Position numbers and translations under genes: made by a program
Shown here: piece by piece, positions 24,460-34,480 of the stretch
How the letters are laid out: each line of letters begins with the position of its first letter
Numbering within the stretch: position 1 is the first letter of the stretch
Assembly: GCF_026343295.1 (NCBI RefSeq)
Contig: NZ_JAPELY010000003.1
Span: 62,001 to 126,000 of the forward strand
Direction of reading: 5' to 3'
DNA length: 64,000 bases
Source: Streptomyces sp. NBC_00083
Lineage (GTDB): Bacteria; Actinomycetota; Actinomycetes; Streptomycetales; Streptomycetaceae
The notes under the pieces: model-generated
Told to the model about the DNA's origin: nothing
Seen by the model: the letters and a program-made list of their open reading frames with translations, nothing else
Databases searched by the model: none

Positions 24460-25967
24460 GTTCAGCTCGCACGAACGACCGCTACTCCGCCGCCCGCAAG
24501 GGCGGCAGCACCGACCGGGGCGCCCGTTTCCGCCCCCAGGGCTCGAACCGCTCCGGCGGCGGCCGCAGGCCCGCCGCGCCGCAGGGCGAGTTCGCCCTCC
24601 CCGTCACCATCACGCCGGCCCTGCCGCCCGTCGAGAACTTCGGCGACCTCGACATGCCCGCGCCCATCCTGGAGCTGCTCACCAGCCTCGGCATGAACGA
24701 GCCGTTCCCCATCCAGGCCGCCACGCTCCCGAACTCGCTGGCCGGCCGGGACGTGCTCGGCCGCGGCCGCACCGGCTCGGGCAAGACCCTCGCCTTCGGC
24801 CTCGCCCTCCTGGTGCGCACCGCCGGACGCCGCGCCGAGTCGAAGAAGCCCCTCGCCCTGGTCCTGGTCCCCACCCGTGAGCTGGCCCAGCAGGTCACCG
24901 ACGCCCTCACCCCGTACGCCAAGGCCCTGAAGCTGCGCATGGCGACCGTCGTGGGCGGCATGTCGATCGGCCGGCAGGCCGGCGCGCTGCGCTCCGGCGC
25001 CGAGGTCGTCGTGGCCACGCCCGGCCGTCTCAAGGACCTCATCGAGCGCCGCGACTGCCGCCTCGACCAGGTCGCCATCACGGTGCTCGACGAGGCCGAC
25101 CAGATGGCCGACATGGGCTTCATGCCGCAGGTCACCGAGCTCCTCGACCAGGTCCGCCCCGAAGGCCAGCGGATGCTGTTCTCCGCCACCCTCGACCGCA
25201 ACGTCGACCTTCTGGTCCGGCGCTACCTGCACGACCCCGTGGTCCACTCCGTCGACCCGTCGGCCGGCGCGGTCACCACGATGGAGCACCACGTGCTGCA
25301 CGTGCAGGGCGCCGACAAGTACGCCACGACCACCGAGATCGCCGCCCGCGACGGCCGGGTCATCATGTTCCTGGACACCAAGCACGCCGTCGACCAGCTC
25401 ACCAAGCACCTGCTCCAGAGCGGGGTGCGGGCCGCGGCTCTGCACGGCGGCAAGTCCCAGCCGCAGCGCACCCGCACCCTCGCCCAGTTCAAGACCGGCG
25501 CGGTGTCGGTCCTGGTCGCCACCAATGTCGCCGCGCGCGGCATCCACGTCGACAACCTCGACCTCGTGGTCAACGTCGACCCGCCGACCGACCACAAGGA
25601 CTACCTGCACCGCGGCGGGCGCACCGCCCGCGCCGGCGAGTCCGGCAGCGTCGTCACCCTCGTCCTGCCCAACCAGCGCCGTGAGATGAGCCGCCTGATG
25701 ATGGCCGCCGGGATCACCCCGACCATCACCCAGGTCCGCTCCGGCGAGGCCGAACTGAGCCGCATCACCGGCGCCCAGGCCCCGTCCGGCATCCCCGTCG
25801 GCCCGGCCACCGCCCCCGCGGACCAGCCCAGGCGCGGCCAGGCCCCGTTCCGCGGCCGCGGGACCGCTCGCGGCCAGGAGGGCCGCGCCGGCACCTCGCG
25901 CCGCGCCGGCGAGTCCCGCGAACTGGCCGAAGCCCGCAAGGCCGCCCGGGTGCGCCGCGCCGCCTGA
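24453..25967 (+). CDS. DEAD-box ATP-dependent RNA helicase
   Basis: All superfamily-2 motifs are present in order: Q-motif PFPIQAATLP, Walker A GRTGSGKT, PTRELAQQV (Ia), TPGRLKDL (Ib), DEAD (about 213-216), SAT, VLVATNVAARGIHVD (V) and HRGGRTARAG (VI). An N-terminal Arg/Gly/Ser-rich tail (about 45 residues) and a C-terminal Arg/Gly tail should bind RNA. Such helicases unwind RNA in ribosome assembly and cold adaptation. I place the start at TTG 24453 (read as MNRSARTNDR) because GAGGAAGG lies six bases upstream; frames running further upstream enter the untranslated leader. 504 residues. Confidence 0.93.
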   Translation: MNRSARTNDRYSAARKGGSTDRGARFRPQGSNRSGGGRRPAAPQGEFALPVTITPALPPVENFGDLDMPAPILELLTSLGMNEPFPIQAATLPNSLAGRDVLGRGRTGSGKTLAFGLALLVRTAGRRAESKKPLALVLVPTRELAQQVTDALTPYAKALKLRMATVVGGMSIGRQAGALRSGAEVVVATPGRLKDLIERRDCRLDQVAITVLDEADQMADMGFMPQVTELLDQVRPEGQRMLFSATLDRNVDLLVRRYLHDPVVHSVDPSAGAVTTMEHHVLHVQGADKYATTTEIAARDGRVIMFLDTKHAVDQLTKHLLQSGVRAAALHGGKSQPQRTRTLAQFKTGAVSVLVATNVAARGIHVDNLDLVVNVDPPTDHKDYLHRGGRTARAGESGSVVTLVLPNQRREMSRLMMAAGITPTITQVRSGEAELSRITGAQAPSGIPVGPATAPADQPRRGQAPFRGRGTARGQEGRAGTSRRAGESRELAEARKAARVRRAA

Positions 25968-26000
25968 CGCCGACTCGCCCGGTTCTCAAGGCCGTTGATC

Positions 26001-26048
26001 CGCCTCGGGTGCTCGCACCCGCGCACCGCGCGCGTGCGGCCCGAGGCG
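26001..26048. terminator. Terminator after the helicase gene
   Basis: CGCCTCGGG (26001-26009) pairs with CCCGAGGCG (26040-26048); the interior contains a second small stem, GGGTGC/GCACCC. It begins 33 bases after the helicase stop. Confidence 0.7.
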
Positions 26049-26204
26049 AGGCCATGCCTGCGCCGGGTGAACCGGGCGGTGGATCCGGGCAGTTGACCGC
26101 CCGGACCCGCCACCGCGGTCGCCGTACGGCCGGGTCCCCTCTGTACTGTCGGGCGGGTCCCCCGGCGACGGCCGGTCCTACGCGCGTGGAGAGTGGTCGA
26201 GTTC

Positions 26205-27047
26205 ATGGTTCTGGCGTATCTGCCGAGCCCCTCCCAAGGGGTGTGGCACCTGGGGCCGATACCCGTCCGGGCGTACGCCCTGTGCATCATCGCCGGTGTC
26301 TTCGCCGGGGTCTGGCTCACCCGGCGCCGGTGGGCGGCGCGCGGCGGTAACCCCGACGACATCTCCGACATCGCCGTATGGGCGGTGCCGTTCGGGCTGC
26401 TCGGCGGCCGGCTCTACCACGTGATCACCGACCCCGAGCTGTACTTCACCGCAGGTCACCAGCCGATCAGGGCGCTCTACATCTGGGACGGCGGCCTCGG
26501 CATCCCCGGGGCCGTCGCACTCGGCGCCGTCGGGGCCTGGCTCGGCTGCCGGCGCCGCGGCATCACCCTGGCGGAGTTCGCGGACGCCGCCGCGCCCGGC
26601 CTCGTCCTGGCCCAGGCGATGGGACGGTGGGGCAACTACTTCAACCAGGAGCTCTACGGCCGCGCCACCTCCCTGCCCTGGAAGCTGCTGATCGACCCGG
26701 CGCACCGGCCCGAGGGCTCGGCGGACGTCGCGTTCTACCACCCCACCTTCCTGTATGAATCGCTCTGGGACCTCGGCGCCATGGCGCTGCTCCTGTGGCT
26801 CGACCGGCGGTACGGCCTGCGGCGCGGACGGCTCTTCGCCTGCTACGTCGTCGTCTACACCGCGGGACGGGCCTGGATCGAGGCCCTGCGCATCGACCAC
26901 GCCAACACCTTCCTCGGCCTGCGCCTCAACGACTGGGTCTCCGTGGCGCTGTTCCTCGGGGCCGTGGCCTATCTGCTCGCGACTCGCCGCCCCACGGCGG
27001 AGGCCGACGAGGAGGACGCGGCGCGGGAGGAGCTGAGGACGCCCTGA
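26205..27047 (+). CDS. lgt: Prolipoprotein diacylglyceryl transferase
   Basis: The 280-residue membrane protein has about seven helices and the Lgt signature GRWGNYFNQELYG with its conserved Arg and Asn, plus YHPTFLYESLWDLG and GRAWIEALRID. Lgt moves diacylglycerol from phosphatidylglycerol onto the lipobox Cys of exported prelipoproteins. The usual HGG motif region is present as WDGGLGIPGAV. I take ATG 26205 (MVLAYLPSPS) because the family starts there and GGAGAG precedes it by eleven bases; GTG 26193 would add four residues. Streptomycetes often carry two lgt genes, so this may be one of a pair. Confidence 0.95.
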   Translation: MVLAYLPSPSQGVWHLGPIPVRAYALCIIAGVFAGVWLTRRRWAARGGNPDDISDIAVWAVPFGLLGGRLYHVITDPELYFTAGHQPIRALYIWDGGLGIPGAVALGAVGAWLGCRRRGITLAEFADAAAPGLVLAQAMGRWGNYFNQELYGRATSLPWKLLIDPAHRPEGSADVAFYHPTFLYESLWDLGAMALLLWLDRRYGLRRGRLFACYVVVYTAGRAWIEALRIDHANTFLGLRLNDWVSVALFLGAVAYLLATRRPTAEADEEDAAREELRTP

Positions 27048-27049
27048 CG

Positions 27050-27070
27050 CGCGGGCTCAAGACCCCCGCG
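27050..27070. terminator. Bidirectional hairpin between lgt and the AAA+ ATPase gene
   Basis: CGCGGG (27050-27055) pairs with CCCGCG (27065-27070) across nine bases, in the 51-base gap between the converging stops. Confidence 0.55.
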
Positions 27071-27098
27071 TGCCGGAACGACGCCGGGGCCCCGCGCT

Positions 27099-30000
27099 CT
27101 ACCGGGGCTCCCCGGCCCGCGTGATGGCGGATTCGACGGCCGCGATGCGGTCCGCGAGCAGGCCGAGCGCCGCGACCGCCCGGGTGAGCGGGTCGCCGTC
27201 GGGGCCGCCGAGCGTCCGGGCGCGCACGTACGCGGAGGTGATCTCCGCCCAGCGCGCCTCCTGCTCGGCGGTCCGGCGGCCCCGCAGTCCGGCCAGCTTC
27301 AGGAGGTTCGCCTCGGCGCCCGTGGTGAGGGTCTGGGCCTCGCCCCGGTAGTGGTCGTCGATCACGGCGGCGAGCTCGGCCGCGTTCATGACGGGGTCGA
27401 TCCGTGCCGCGATCTTGTTCATGTTGCGGTACGAGCCCTGGAGCTGGAACGGCGGCTCCGTGCGGCTGTTGTCGCTCTGGGCCGCGGAGGCGATGTACGC
27501 GGCGTTCACGGCGAGGACGGTGGACCGGGCGGTGAGCAGATGCCGCAGCACCGCCAGAACACGCTCCAACTCGGCCGGCGCGTAAGGGTGGTTGAGCCGG
27601 TCGGCGCGGGCGGACGGGTCGTGTTCGGCGAGCCGCACCAGCAGGTCGAGGTCGGCGCGGTCGCGGCCGGCGAGCGGGGCGAGCACCGGGTTCGACGTCA
27701 GCGCGTTCTCGATGAAGCTCAGCGCGAAGGCGCTCTCCTTGCCGGTGAGCACGGAGCCGAGGTTCCACACGTCGGCCCGGTTGGCCAGCATGTCGGGGAC
27801 GGTGAAGCGCTGCCCGGACTCGGTGTAGGGATTGCCCGCCATGCAGACGGCGAACCGCTTGCCGCGCAGGTCGTAGCTGCGGGCCCGGCCGTCCCGCACG
27901 CCCTCCATGCGGCGGGTGGCGTCGCACAGCGGGATGAACTTCTGCAGCAGCTCCGGCGAGGTGTGCTGGATGTCGTCGAGGTAGAGCAGCGTGTTGTTGC
28001 CCGCCGCGAGCGCGAAATTGATCTTCTCGACCTCCCGGCGGGCCGTGGCGTCGGGCGCGTCGGCCGGGTCGAGCGAGGTGACCCCGTGGCCGAGCGCCGG
28101 TCCGCTGACCTTCACCAGGACGAGGCCGAGCCGGTTCGCCACGTACTCCACCAGGGTCGTCTTGCCGTAGCCGGGCGGGGAGATGAGCAGCAGCAGGCCG
28201 TTGCTGTCGGTGCGCCTGGTGGAGCCGGTCGTGCCGAGCTGCTTGGCGAGGCTGTCGCCGATGAGCGGCAGGTACACCTCGTCGAGGAGGCGGTTGCGCA
28301 CGAACGACGACATGACCCGCGGCTGGTACTCCTCCAGACGCAGCCGCCCGCGCTCGGCCGCCACGAGGGCCGTCCGCAGACGCTGGTAGGCGCGGAACCC
28401 GACGGTGGTGCGCTCCATGAACGCGCCGACGCGGGCGAGGAGTTCGTCGATGCGTACGGTGAGGGTGCGGCTCGGTGTGATGCGCGGATGGGCGCCGAGC
28501 AGCCCCTCGACGGTGCCGGACAGGGGAGCCTCGCACGCGTACCGGGTCAGCTCGGGGCAGAGCTCCACGGCGACCGCCTCCGCGAGATCGCCCTCGTCGA
28601 GCGGCTCGCCCGCGGCGACGGCGTAGGAGGACAGCCACGCCTCGACGAGCTGGCGCCGGTCGGCCAGGTTGTCGAGCGCCGCCAGGTCGTCCACGTACGC
28701 CGAACTCCCCGCCGCCAGGCGGAACTTGTCGAGCAGGTCGCGGGTGGCGGCACGGGTGACGAACCCGTCGGGCGCCGACGCCAGCTCGTCGAAGAGGTAC
28801 GCGGCCGCCGCGGCCGAACCCGCCATGGCGCCGGACAGTTCGGCCACGAACTCCGCGATGGCCGGGGCGAGGCCGAAGGTGGCGCGGGCGCGGGCCAGTG
28901 ACGACGCGCGCCGCGTCCAGGTCGCCCGCTCCGGCCCGGTGGTGCGGTGCGCCCAGAACAGCTGGGCCTCGGCGCGGGCCGCGGGCGCGTGCCGCAGCAG
29001 ACCCGCGCCGTCGTGCAGCCGCAGCAGGGCGCCGAGCACGAGCGTGGCGTCATGGTCGTGGACGCCCCGCTCGTACCCCTCGTCGTACGCCGACTCGGCG
29101 GCCCTGCGCACGAGCGCGGGCAGATCGGCGCCGGCCAGGGCGGACGCCCCGTGCTCGGTGAACAGGCGCACGGCGAGGTACTCCGCGCGGTACACCCCGG
29201 CGTTCTCGGACGGCAGCGACTGCTCCCAGTAGGGCCGGGTGGCGGCGAACGCCGGGTCGTCGACGGGGGAGCGGTAGTCCGTGCCGGTGAGGGCGAACGC
29301 CAGGCCGTCGCCGTGCGGCACCAGCGTCAGGTCGAGCGGCTGGGCGTTGACCGCGAACGCGTGCCGCCCGAGCCGGACCGTCCTGCCGCCGTCGCCGTAC
29401 AGCTCGGTACGGTCGCGCAGGGCGCGCGCCGCCTCCTGGCGGGCCGCCTTGATGCGGCCCTCCAGCTCCTCGGCCCTGACCCGGTCGCCCAGGTCACGCA
29501 GCTCGTCCGCGCTCCTGCGGACCTTGGCGACCATCGGGTCGGAGGCGAAGTAGGTGTTGACCGCGTCCATGTCGGCGAGGCCCGTCAGACGCCGGGCGAT
29601 CGTCTCCAGGACGCGGGCGGCTGAGTCGGCCAGCCGCTCGGCGTGGCGGGCGCGGGCGTCCTGCACCGTCTGCTTGCGGGCCGAGAACGCCTCGTACACC
29701 TCGGTGCGCCGGGTGCCCAGCGCGGCGAGCGCCGCGTCGGAGTGGGCGAACCGCGACTCCAGGTCCTCCAGGCGCAGCAGGAGCGAGGCGAGCTGTTCGT
29801 CGCAGCGCTCCGGGGTGTCGGCACCCGCGAGGGCGCCCGTGACGGACTGCGCCAACAGGCCCAGTTCTGCGGCGAGTTCGGCTGCGCCCTCCTGGTCCCG
29901 CAGCTCGCGGATGCGGGCGTCGAGCGTGGCGCGGGCGCGGTTGACGCCGCCGAGCACGTCCGCGATCCGCTCCAGGATCGCGGTGCGGACGGTGGCGTCG

Positions 30001-31943
30001 CCCACGTCGAGTCCCGCCACCACCTCGGTGACCGTCCTCAGCCCCTCGGTCAGCTCGTCGAGCCGGGCCGCGACCGGGGCGGCCTCGGCGACGGTGGCGA
30101 TCTGCCCGGCCCGCGAAGCCAGTTCGCCGGTCTCGTCGTGGTAGCCGGCGAACGCGTCCTCGCGCGCCAGGAAGGCCACGGCCCGCTGCCCGAAGGCGGC
30201 AAGGTCGGCCGTGAGCTGCGCGGCCAGCTCGTCGATGCGCGCGGTATCCGCGTACCGGAGCTCCTTCAGCGTCACCAAGTGACCCTGCGCACGCCGGAGT
30301 TCGGTCAATCGGGCCACCCATGCGGCGGCGTCGCGGGGCGCCTCGCCGCGCAGCCGGCGCACCAGCGAGGCGATCTGCGTGGCGGCCTCCTCCAGCGCCT
30401 CGGCGGCCCCCCGGGTGAGGGACCCCACGGTCTCGAACTCGGCGAGGACCTGCTCGGCCGTGGTCCGCACCTCGCTCAACGGTGCCAGGAGATCGCCCAC
30501 ATCGGAGTCGCCGAGCCAGTGGTGGGTGTCGATGGCGCGCCCGCAGGACGCGAGCAGAGCCTCGTACACACCGGTGGCCGGCGCGGTGGTCTCGACGACC
30601 GTGCGCGCGAGGAAGAGGCAGTCGGCGATGCCGCGCACCAGATCCGCGTTGCCGATGCGGGACAACGGGCCGCCGCCGGTGGCCCGCGCCGCCGCGTGGG
30701 TGTCGCTGACGTAGGGGGAGCGCCAGCGCTGGACCGGATGGATCCGGGCCGGTTCGGCGGCGGCGCCCGCCGGGTCGGCGCGCAGCACGAGGAGCGTGCC
30801 GTCGTCGAAGAGCGCGTAGCCGTGGCAGGAGAGCGGCGCGGCGACCGTTTTGCGGATGGCGTGGTACGGCAGGAGCAGGCCGTGCCCCCCGGCCCGTGCG
30901 TGGAAGGCGTACAGCACGTCCTCGGCGCCCGGGGAGCGCACGATCCGCTCGAACTCCAGGCCCTCGGTGGCGATGTCGAAGGTCTTGGCGGCGCCGGTGG
31001 CGAGGTAGTAGCCGCCGGGGAAGACGAGCCCCTGGTCCTCGGGGAGCCGCAGGCACGCCTGTCCGATGGCGTCGAGCCGCACCACGGTGCGCGTGGCCCG
31101 GTTGAAGACGAGATGGCGTCGGGCCTCCTCCTTGTACGGGCGCACCCGCAGCAGGATCAGCCGGCCCGCGTACGCGTACTCGACGTCGGCGTCGGCGAGC
31201 GACTGGAGCGGTTCGTCGACCGGCTCGGAGTAGATGCCCTCCGCCGCCTCGGTGTCGTCCTCGACCTTGACGGTGAGCGCGCCGCCGACCGTCGAGACGA
31301 ACACCTCGCCGCCGATGGACAGGTGCGGGTGACGGCCGAGCACCTGGTCCTCGCGCGTGACAGCGGTCCACTCGATGTCCTGGGACGGCGGGAAGACGTG
31401 ATCGCGCTCTCCGCGGGCGTCCAGGAACGTGACGTCACCGCCCGCGTCCACGGCCCAGCGCAGCACACGGATGTCGTCGCCGCCCTCGCCGGTCCCGAAG
31501 ACGGCCAGCAGCCTGCCCTCGACGCGGCGCAGCCGAAGGAGCCGGGCCTGCCGGTAGTAGCGGTGGAGCTCGGTGAACTCCCGCACGAACGCCGGGTCGT
31601 CGAGCAGGCCGGGGACGGCGTCCTCGGGGAGGGGTGCCAGGCCGTCACGGTCGTAGAGGACGAAGACGTCCCCGACGGCGGTCGCGTCCCTCGGTCCCGC
31701 GCCGCCGTATCCGACCAGCAGCCGCTCGCCGACCGCCACGACGTCCCGGGCCACGCGGTTGTCCGGGGTGCGCAGTTGCTCGGTGCCGGTCAGCGACAGC
31801 CCGGCGGAGCCGAACTCCTCGGCGCGCCGGGCATCGAGCGCCTCGGCCCTGCGGATCAGTTCGCCGGCCTGCGCGGCCAGCCGGTCCCGCAGCACCTCGT
31901 AGGTACCCGCGTCCACCGCGGACGAGGGGGACGTGCTGTTCAT
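27099..31943 (-). CDS. Giant AAA+ ATPase (DUF3686-type, annotated elsewhere as DNA repair ATPase)
   Basis: This 1,614-residue protein has a beta-rich N-terminal third, a long helical, coiled-coil-like middle (about 430-900) and a C-terminal AAA+ module. Walker A is PPGYGKTT (about 1253-1260), Walker B LLYLDDI (about 1314-1320), and GNPYTESGQRF follows in the sensor region. The architecture matches the DUF3686 family, whose database name 'DNA repair ATPase' rests on weak evidence. It is the last gene of a module with a flotillin and an NfeD/YqiJ-like protein, so a role in membrane-domain remodelling is a better guess than DNA repair. The ATG follows AGGGAG by about eight bases. The biochemical substrate is unknown. 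Confidence 0.85.
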   Translation of the reverse strand: MNSTSPSSAVDAGTYEVLRDRLAAQAGELIRRAEALDARRAEEFGSAGLSLTGTEQLRTPDNRVARDVVAVGERLLVGYGGAGPRDATAVGDVFVLYDRDGLAPLPEDAVPGLLDDPAFVREFTELHRYYRQARLLRLRRVEGRLLAVFGTGEGGDDIRVLRWAVDAGGDVTFLDARGERDHVFPPSQDIEWTAVTREDQVLGRHPHLSIGGEVFVSTVGGALTVKVEDDTEAAEGIYSEPVDEPLQSLADADVEYAYAGRLILLRVRPYKEEARRHLVFNRATRTVVRLDAIGQACLRLPEDQGLVFPGGYYLATGAAKTFDIATEGLEFERIVRSPGAEDVLYAFHARAGGHGLLLPYHAIRKTVAAPLSCHGYALFDDGTLLVLRADPAGAAAEPARIHPVQRWRSPYVSDTHAAARATGGGPLSRIGNADLVRGIADCLFLARTVVETTAPATGVYEALLASCGRAIDTHHWLGDSDVGDLLAPLSEVRTTAEQVLAEFETVGSLTRGAAEALEEAATQIASLVRRLRGEAPRDAAAWVARLTELRRAQGHLVTLKELRYADTARIDELAAQLTADLAAFGQRAVAFLAREDAFAGYHDETGELASRAGQIATVAEAAPVAARLDELTEGLRTVTEVVAGLDVGDATVRTAILERIADVLGGVNRARATLDARIRELRDQEGAAELAAELGLLAQSVTGALAGADTPERCDEQLASLLLRLEDLESRFAHSDAALAALGTRRTEVYEAFSARKQTVQDARARHAERLADSAARVLETIARRLTGLADMDAVNTYFASDPMVAKVRRSADELRDLGDRVRAEELEGRIKAARQEAARALRDRTELYGDGGRTVRLGRHAFAVNAQPLDLTLVPHGDGLAFALTGTDYRSPVDDPAFAATRPYWEQSLPSENAGVYRAEYLAVRLFTEHGASALAGADLPALVRRAAESAYDEGYERGVHDHDATLVLGALLRLHDGAGLLRHAPAARAEAQLFWAHRTTGPERATWTRRASSLARARATFGLAPAIAEFVAELSGAMAGSAAAAAYLFDELASAPDGFVTRAATRDLLDKFRLAAGSSAYVDDLAALDNLADRRQLVEAWLSSYAVAAGEPLDEGDLAEAVAVELCPELTRYACEAPLSGTVEGLLGAHPRITPSRTLTVRIDELLARVGAFMERTTVGFRAYQRLRTALVAAERGRLRLEEYQPRVMSSFVRNRLLDEVYLPLIGDSLAKQLGTTGSTRRTDSNGLLLLISPPGYGKTTLVEYVANRLGLVLVKVSGPALGHGVTSLDPADAPDATARREVEKINFALAAGNNTLLYLDDIQHTSPELLQKFIPLCDATRRMEGVRDGRARSYDLRGKRFAVCMAGNPYTESGQRFTVPDMLANRADVWNLGSVLTGKESAFALSFIENALTSNPVLAPLAGRDRADLDLLVRLAEHDPSARADRLNHPYAPAELERVLAVLRHLLTARSTVLAVNAAYIASAAQSDNSRTEPPFQLQGSYRNMNKIAARIDPVMNAAELAAVIDDHYRGEAQTLTTGAEANLLKLAGLRGRRTAEQEARWAEITSAYVRARTLGGPDGDPLTRAVAALGLLADRIAAVESAITRAGEPR

Positions 31944-32142
31944 GGTGGGGGCTCCCTGCGGATGCGTTCGTACGGGGTCCGGACCGGCCCGGGGCTCGGG
32001 ATCCGGGCCGGTCGGCGCTCGGGGACCGGACCGGCCCGGACATCGGCGTCCGGACCGGGCCGGGAGTCGGGGGCCCGGGGCGAAGGGCCCGGGGCCCCGA
32101 CCCGTCCTCGGCGCGTGGCCGGGACTCAGGCCGTGGCGGGAC
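31944..32142. other. GC-rich spacer between flotillin and AAA+ genes
   Basis: This 199-base spacer is full of imperfect inverted and direct copies of TCCGGACCGG and CCGGGCCGG (for example near 31977-31990 and 32028-32062). It may fold into attenuating structures that set different levels for the flotillin and the ATPase. No reading frame is supported. Confidence 0.45.
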
Positions 32143-34365
32143 TCAGACCGTGGCCGGCCCGCCGGCCGAGCCGTTCACCGAGTGGCTCACCGACCCGACG
32201 GCCGACCCGACGGCCGACCCGACGGCCGAGCCGACGGCCGACCCGACGGCCGAGCCGTCGACCGACTGGTCGCCCGGCCTGCCGACCGGGCCGTCGACCG
32301 CCCCGGCCAGTGCCGTCACCGGCAGGTCGGTCAGGCCCAACTGCCGTGCCTTGTCGAGGAGTTCGCTGAGCTGTCCGGCGTTGGAGCCGCCCGTGTTCAT
32401 CAGCTTCATCAGCAGCGCGGACACCGTCAGGTTCTGGACGTCGCCCGTGGACACCGAGCCGAGCACACGCGTCAGGTCCTCGGGGAAGCTCGCGCTCCCG
32501 TCGAGCCAGGGCCCCGCGAGCGCCTGCGCGGTCTCGGAGTGGCGTACGAACGCGTCGATGCCCTGCCCGAGCGAGATCGAGGAGACGAGCCGGTCGAAGA
32601 AGACGGACTCGCCGCCGACGATGTTGATGTCGGCGTGCTCCAGACCGGTGGCCAGGACGGCGGCCTGCGCCTCGGCCACCTGCCGCTGCGCGGTGAGCCC
32701 GGCGAGCCGGATCTCCTTCTCGGCGGCGAGCCGCAGACGGTACTCCTCGTGACCACGCGAGGCGTCGTCGAGCGCCGCCATCGCCGCCGCCTTCTCGGTG
32801 AGGCCCTCAGCCTCCGCCTTCAGCTTCTCCCCGATCATCGCGGCGTCCGCCTTGGCCTGCGCCTGCGTGCCCTCCGCGACCGCGAGCGCCTTCAGCCGGG
32901 ACCCCTCGGCCTCCGCCTTCAGGCGCGCGCCCGTCGCCTCGGCCTCGGCGCGGCCGGCCTTCTCGATGACCTCGGCCTCCTTGTCGCGGACCTGGACCTG
33001 GGCAAGACCCTCGGCCGCCGCCTCCGCCTGGAGGCCCTCGGCGAGCCGCAGCTTGGCGCGCGCGTCGAGGTCGGCGGACTTCAACCGGGCCTCCGCCAGG
33101 GTGAGTTGCTCCGCCGCGCGGTGCTTGGACGCGGCCTCCGCCGCCTCCGCCGCCTTGATGTCCTTGACCAGCTTCTCCTGAGCCTCCGCCTCGGCGCCGA
33201 TGATCACGGCCTGCCGGGTGCGCTCCGCCTCCTCGACCATGCGGAGCTTCTTGATCGACTCCTCCTGCTCCGCGACCGTGCGGTCCACGGCGATCCGCTC
33301 CCTGACGACGTCCGCGACCTCACGGCGTTCGGCCTCGACCTCCTTGTCCTTGGCGATCGCGGACAGCGCCGTCTCCCGCTCGCGGCCGATGACTTCGAGC
33401 ATCCGGTCCTTCTCGATGCGCTCGTTCTCGACGGCGATGACCCGCTCGCGGTTCTTCTGCGCGACCGCGATCTCCCGGGCCTGGTTCTCCCGCTGCACCC
33501 CGAGCTGCTCCTCGGTGCGCAGGAACGCGGTCTGCGCCCCGAGCCGCTCCTCCTCCTGCACCTTGGACGTCGCCGCCTCCTCCCGGGCGCGCAGCGTCTC
33601 GACCTCGCGCCGCTGCTTGATCTCCGCCTCGGCCTGCCGCCGCTCCAGCTCCAGGATGGTCTCCCGGGCGTCCACGTTCTGCCGGGTGATCTCCTTCTGC
33701 TCGGTGCGCTGGAACTCGTTGGTGCGTACGTGCTCGACGGCCGTCAGCTCGGTGATCTTGCGGATGCCCTGTGCGTCGAGGATGTTCGCCGCGTCGAGCT
33801 GTGTCATCGGGGTCTGTTCGAGGTGGTCGATGGCGGCGTCGTCCAGGTGGTAGCCGTTCAGGTCGGTGCCGATGACCCGGATGATCCGGTCCCGGAACTC
33901 CTCGCGCTTGGTGTAGAGGTCGACGAAGTCGAGCTGCTTGCCCACCGTCTTGAGCGCCTCGGAGAACTTCGCGGCGAAGAAGTCCTGGATGGCGACCCGG
34001 TCACTGGCCCGCTGGGTGCCGATCGACTGGGCGACCTTGATGACGTCCTCGACGGTCTTGTTGACCCGCACGAAGAACGAGATGTGGATGTCGGCCCGGA
34101 TGTTGTCCTGGCAGATCAGGCCCTCGCGCCCGGTGCGGCGGATCTCGATGGTCTTCACCGAGATGTCCATGTACTCGGCCTTGTGCAGCACCGGAAGGAC
34201 CACGGCGCCGGTGAAGGTGACGTCGACCTTCTTGGTCTTCGAGATGATCAGCGCCCGGCCCTGCTCCACCTTCCGGAACAGCTTGCCGACCACCAGGAGC
34301 AGGGCGATCGCGATGAGCAGGACAACGGCGACGAGTACGCCGAGGCCCAGGGAAATGGCATCCAT
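32143..34365 (-). CDS. Flotillin-like SPFH-domain protein (YqiK-type)
   Basis: The 740-residue protein has one N-terminal membrane helix (about 5-27), an SPFH/band-7 domain (about 30-230, including GREGLICQDNIRADIHISF), a very long Ala/Glu/Arg/Lys coiled coil (about 230-560) with the EA-rich repeats typical of flotillins, a globular tail and a short Gly/Ser/Ala/Val repeat at the C terminus. Flotillins oligomerise on the inner face of the membrane and organise lipid domains. The ATG at 34365 (MDAISLG) has AAGGA upstream. It sits between the NfeD/YqiJ-like gene and the giant ATPase, as YqiK follows YqiJ in E. coli. Confidence 0.93.
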   Translation of the reverse strand: MDAISLGLGVLVAVVLLIAIALLLVVGKLFRKVEQGRALIISKTKKVDVTFTGAVVLPVLHKAEYMDISVKTIEIRRTGREGLICQDNIRADIHISFFVRVNKTVEDVIKVAQSIGTQRASDRVAIQDFFAAKFSEALKTVGKQLDFVDLYTKREEFRDRIIRVIGTDLNGYHLDDAAIDHLEQTPMTQLDAANILDAQGIRKITELTAVEHVRTNEFQRTEQKEITRQNVDARETILELERRQAEAEIKQRREVETLRAREEAATSKVQEEERLGAQTAFLRTEEQLGVQRENQAREIAVAQKNRERVIAVENERIEKDRMLEVIGRERETALSAIAKDKEVEAERREVADVVRERIAVDRTVAEQEESIKKLRMVEEAERTRQAVIIGAEAEAQEKLVKDIKAAEAAEAASKHRAAEQLTLAEARLKSADLDARAKLRLAEGLQAEAAAEGLAQVQVRDKEAEVIEKAGRAEAEATGARLKAEAEGSRLKALAVAEGTQAQAKADAAMIGEKLKAEAEGLTEKAAAMAALDDASRGHEEYRLRLAAEKEIRLAGLTAQRQVAEAQAAVLATGLEHADINIVGGESVFFDRLVSSISLGQGIDAFVRHSETAQALAGPWLDGSASFPEDLTRVLGSVSTGDVQNLTVSALLMKLMNTGGSNAGQLSELLDKARQLGLTDLPVTALAGAVDGPVGRPGDQSVDGSAVGSAVGSAVGSAVGSAVGSVSHSVNGSAGGPATV
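32191..32262. repeat. 12-bp tandem repeat inside the flotillin gene
   Basis: Six copies of CGACCCGACGGC (variants CGAGCCGACGGC and CGAGCCGTCGAC) encode repeated Gly-Ser-Ala-Val on the minus strand. Copy-number change would keep the frame and alter tail length. Confidence 0.9.
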
Positions 34366-34480
34366 GAGACGTCCTTGGGACAGGTGAGATGAGAGAGGTG
34401 GGCCGGGGTGTGGGCCGCAGGGCCGGCGGGACGCCCGCGAGGGACCGTGAGCCGGACCGGGCCGGCGCGTGCCGGGCGCG

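Noticed and set aside
26926..28638. 570-codon frame overlapping the 3' half of the AAA+ ATPase gene in another frame
   Set aside because: Same-strand shadow with Arg/Pro/His-rich composition; the ATPase frame contains the Walker motifs.
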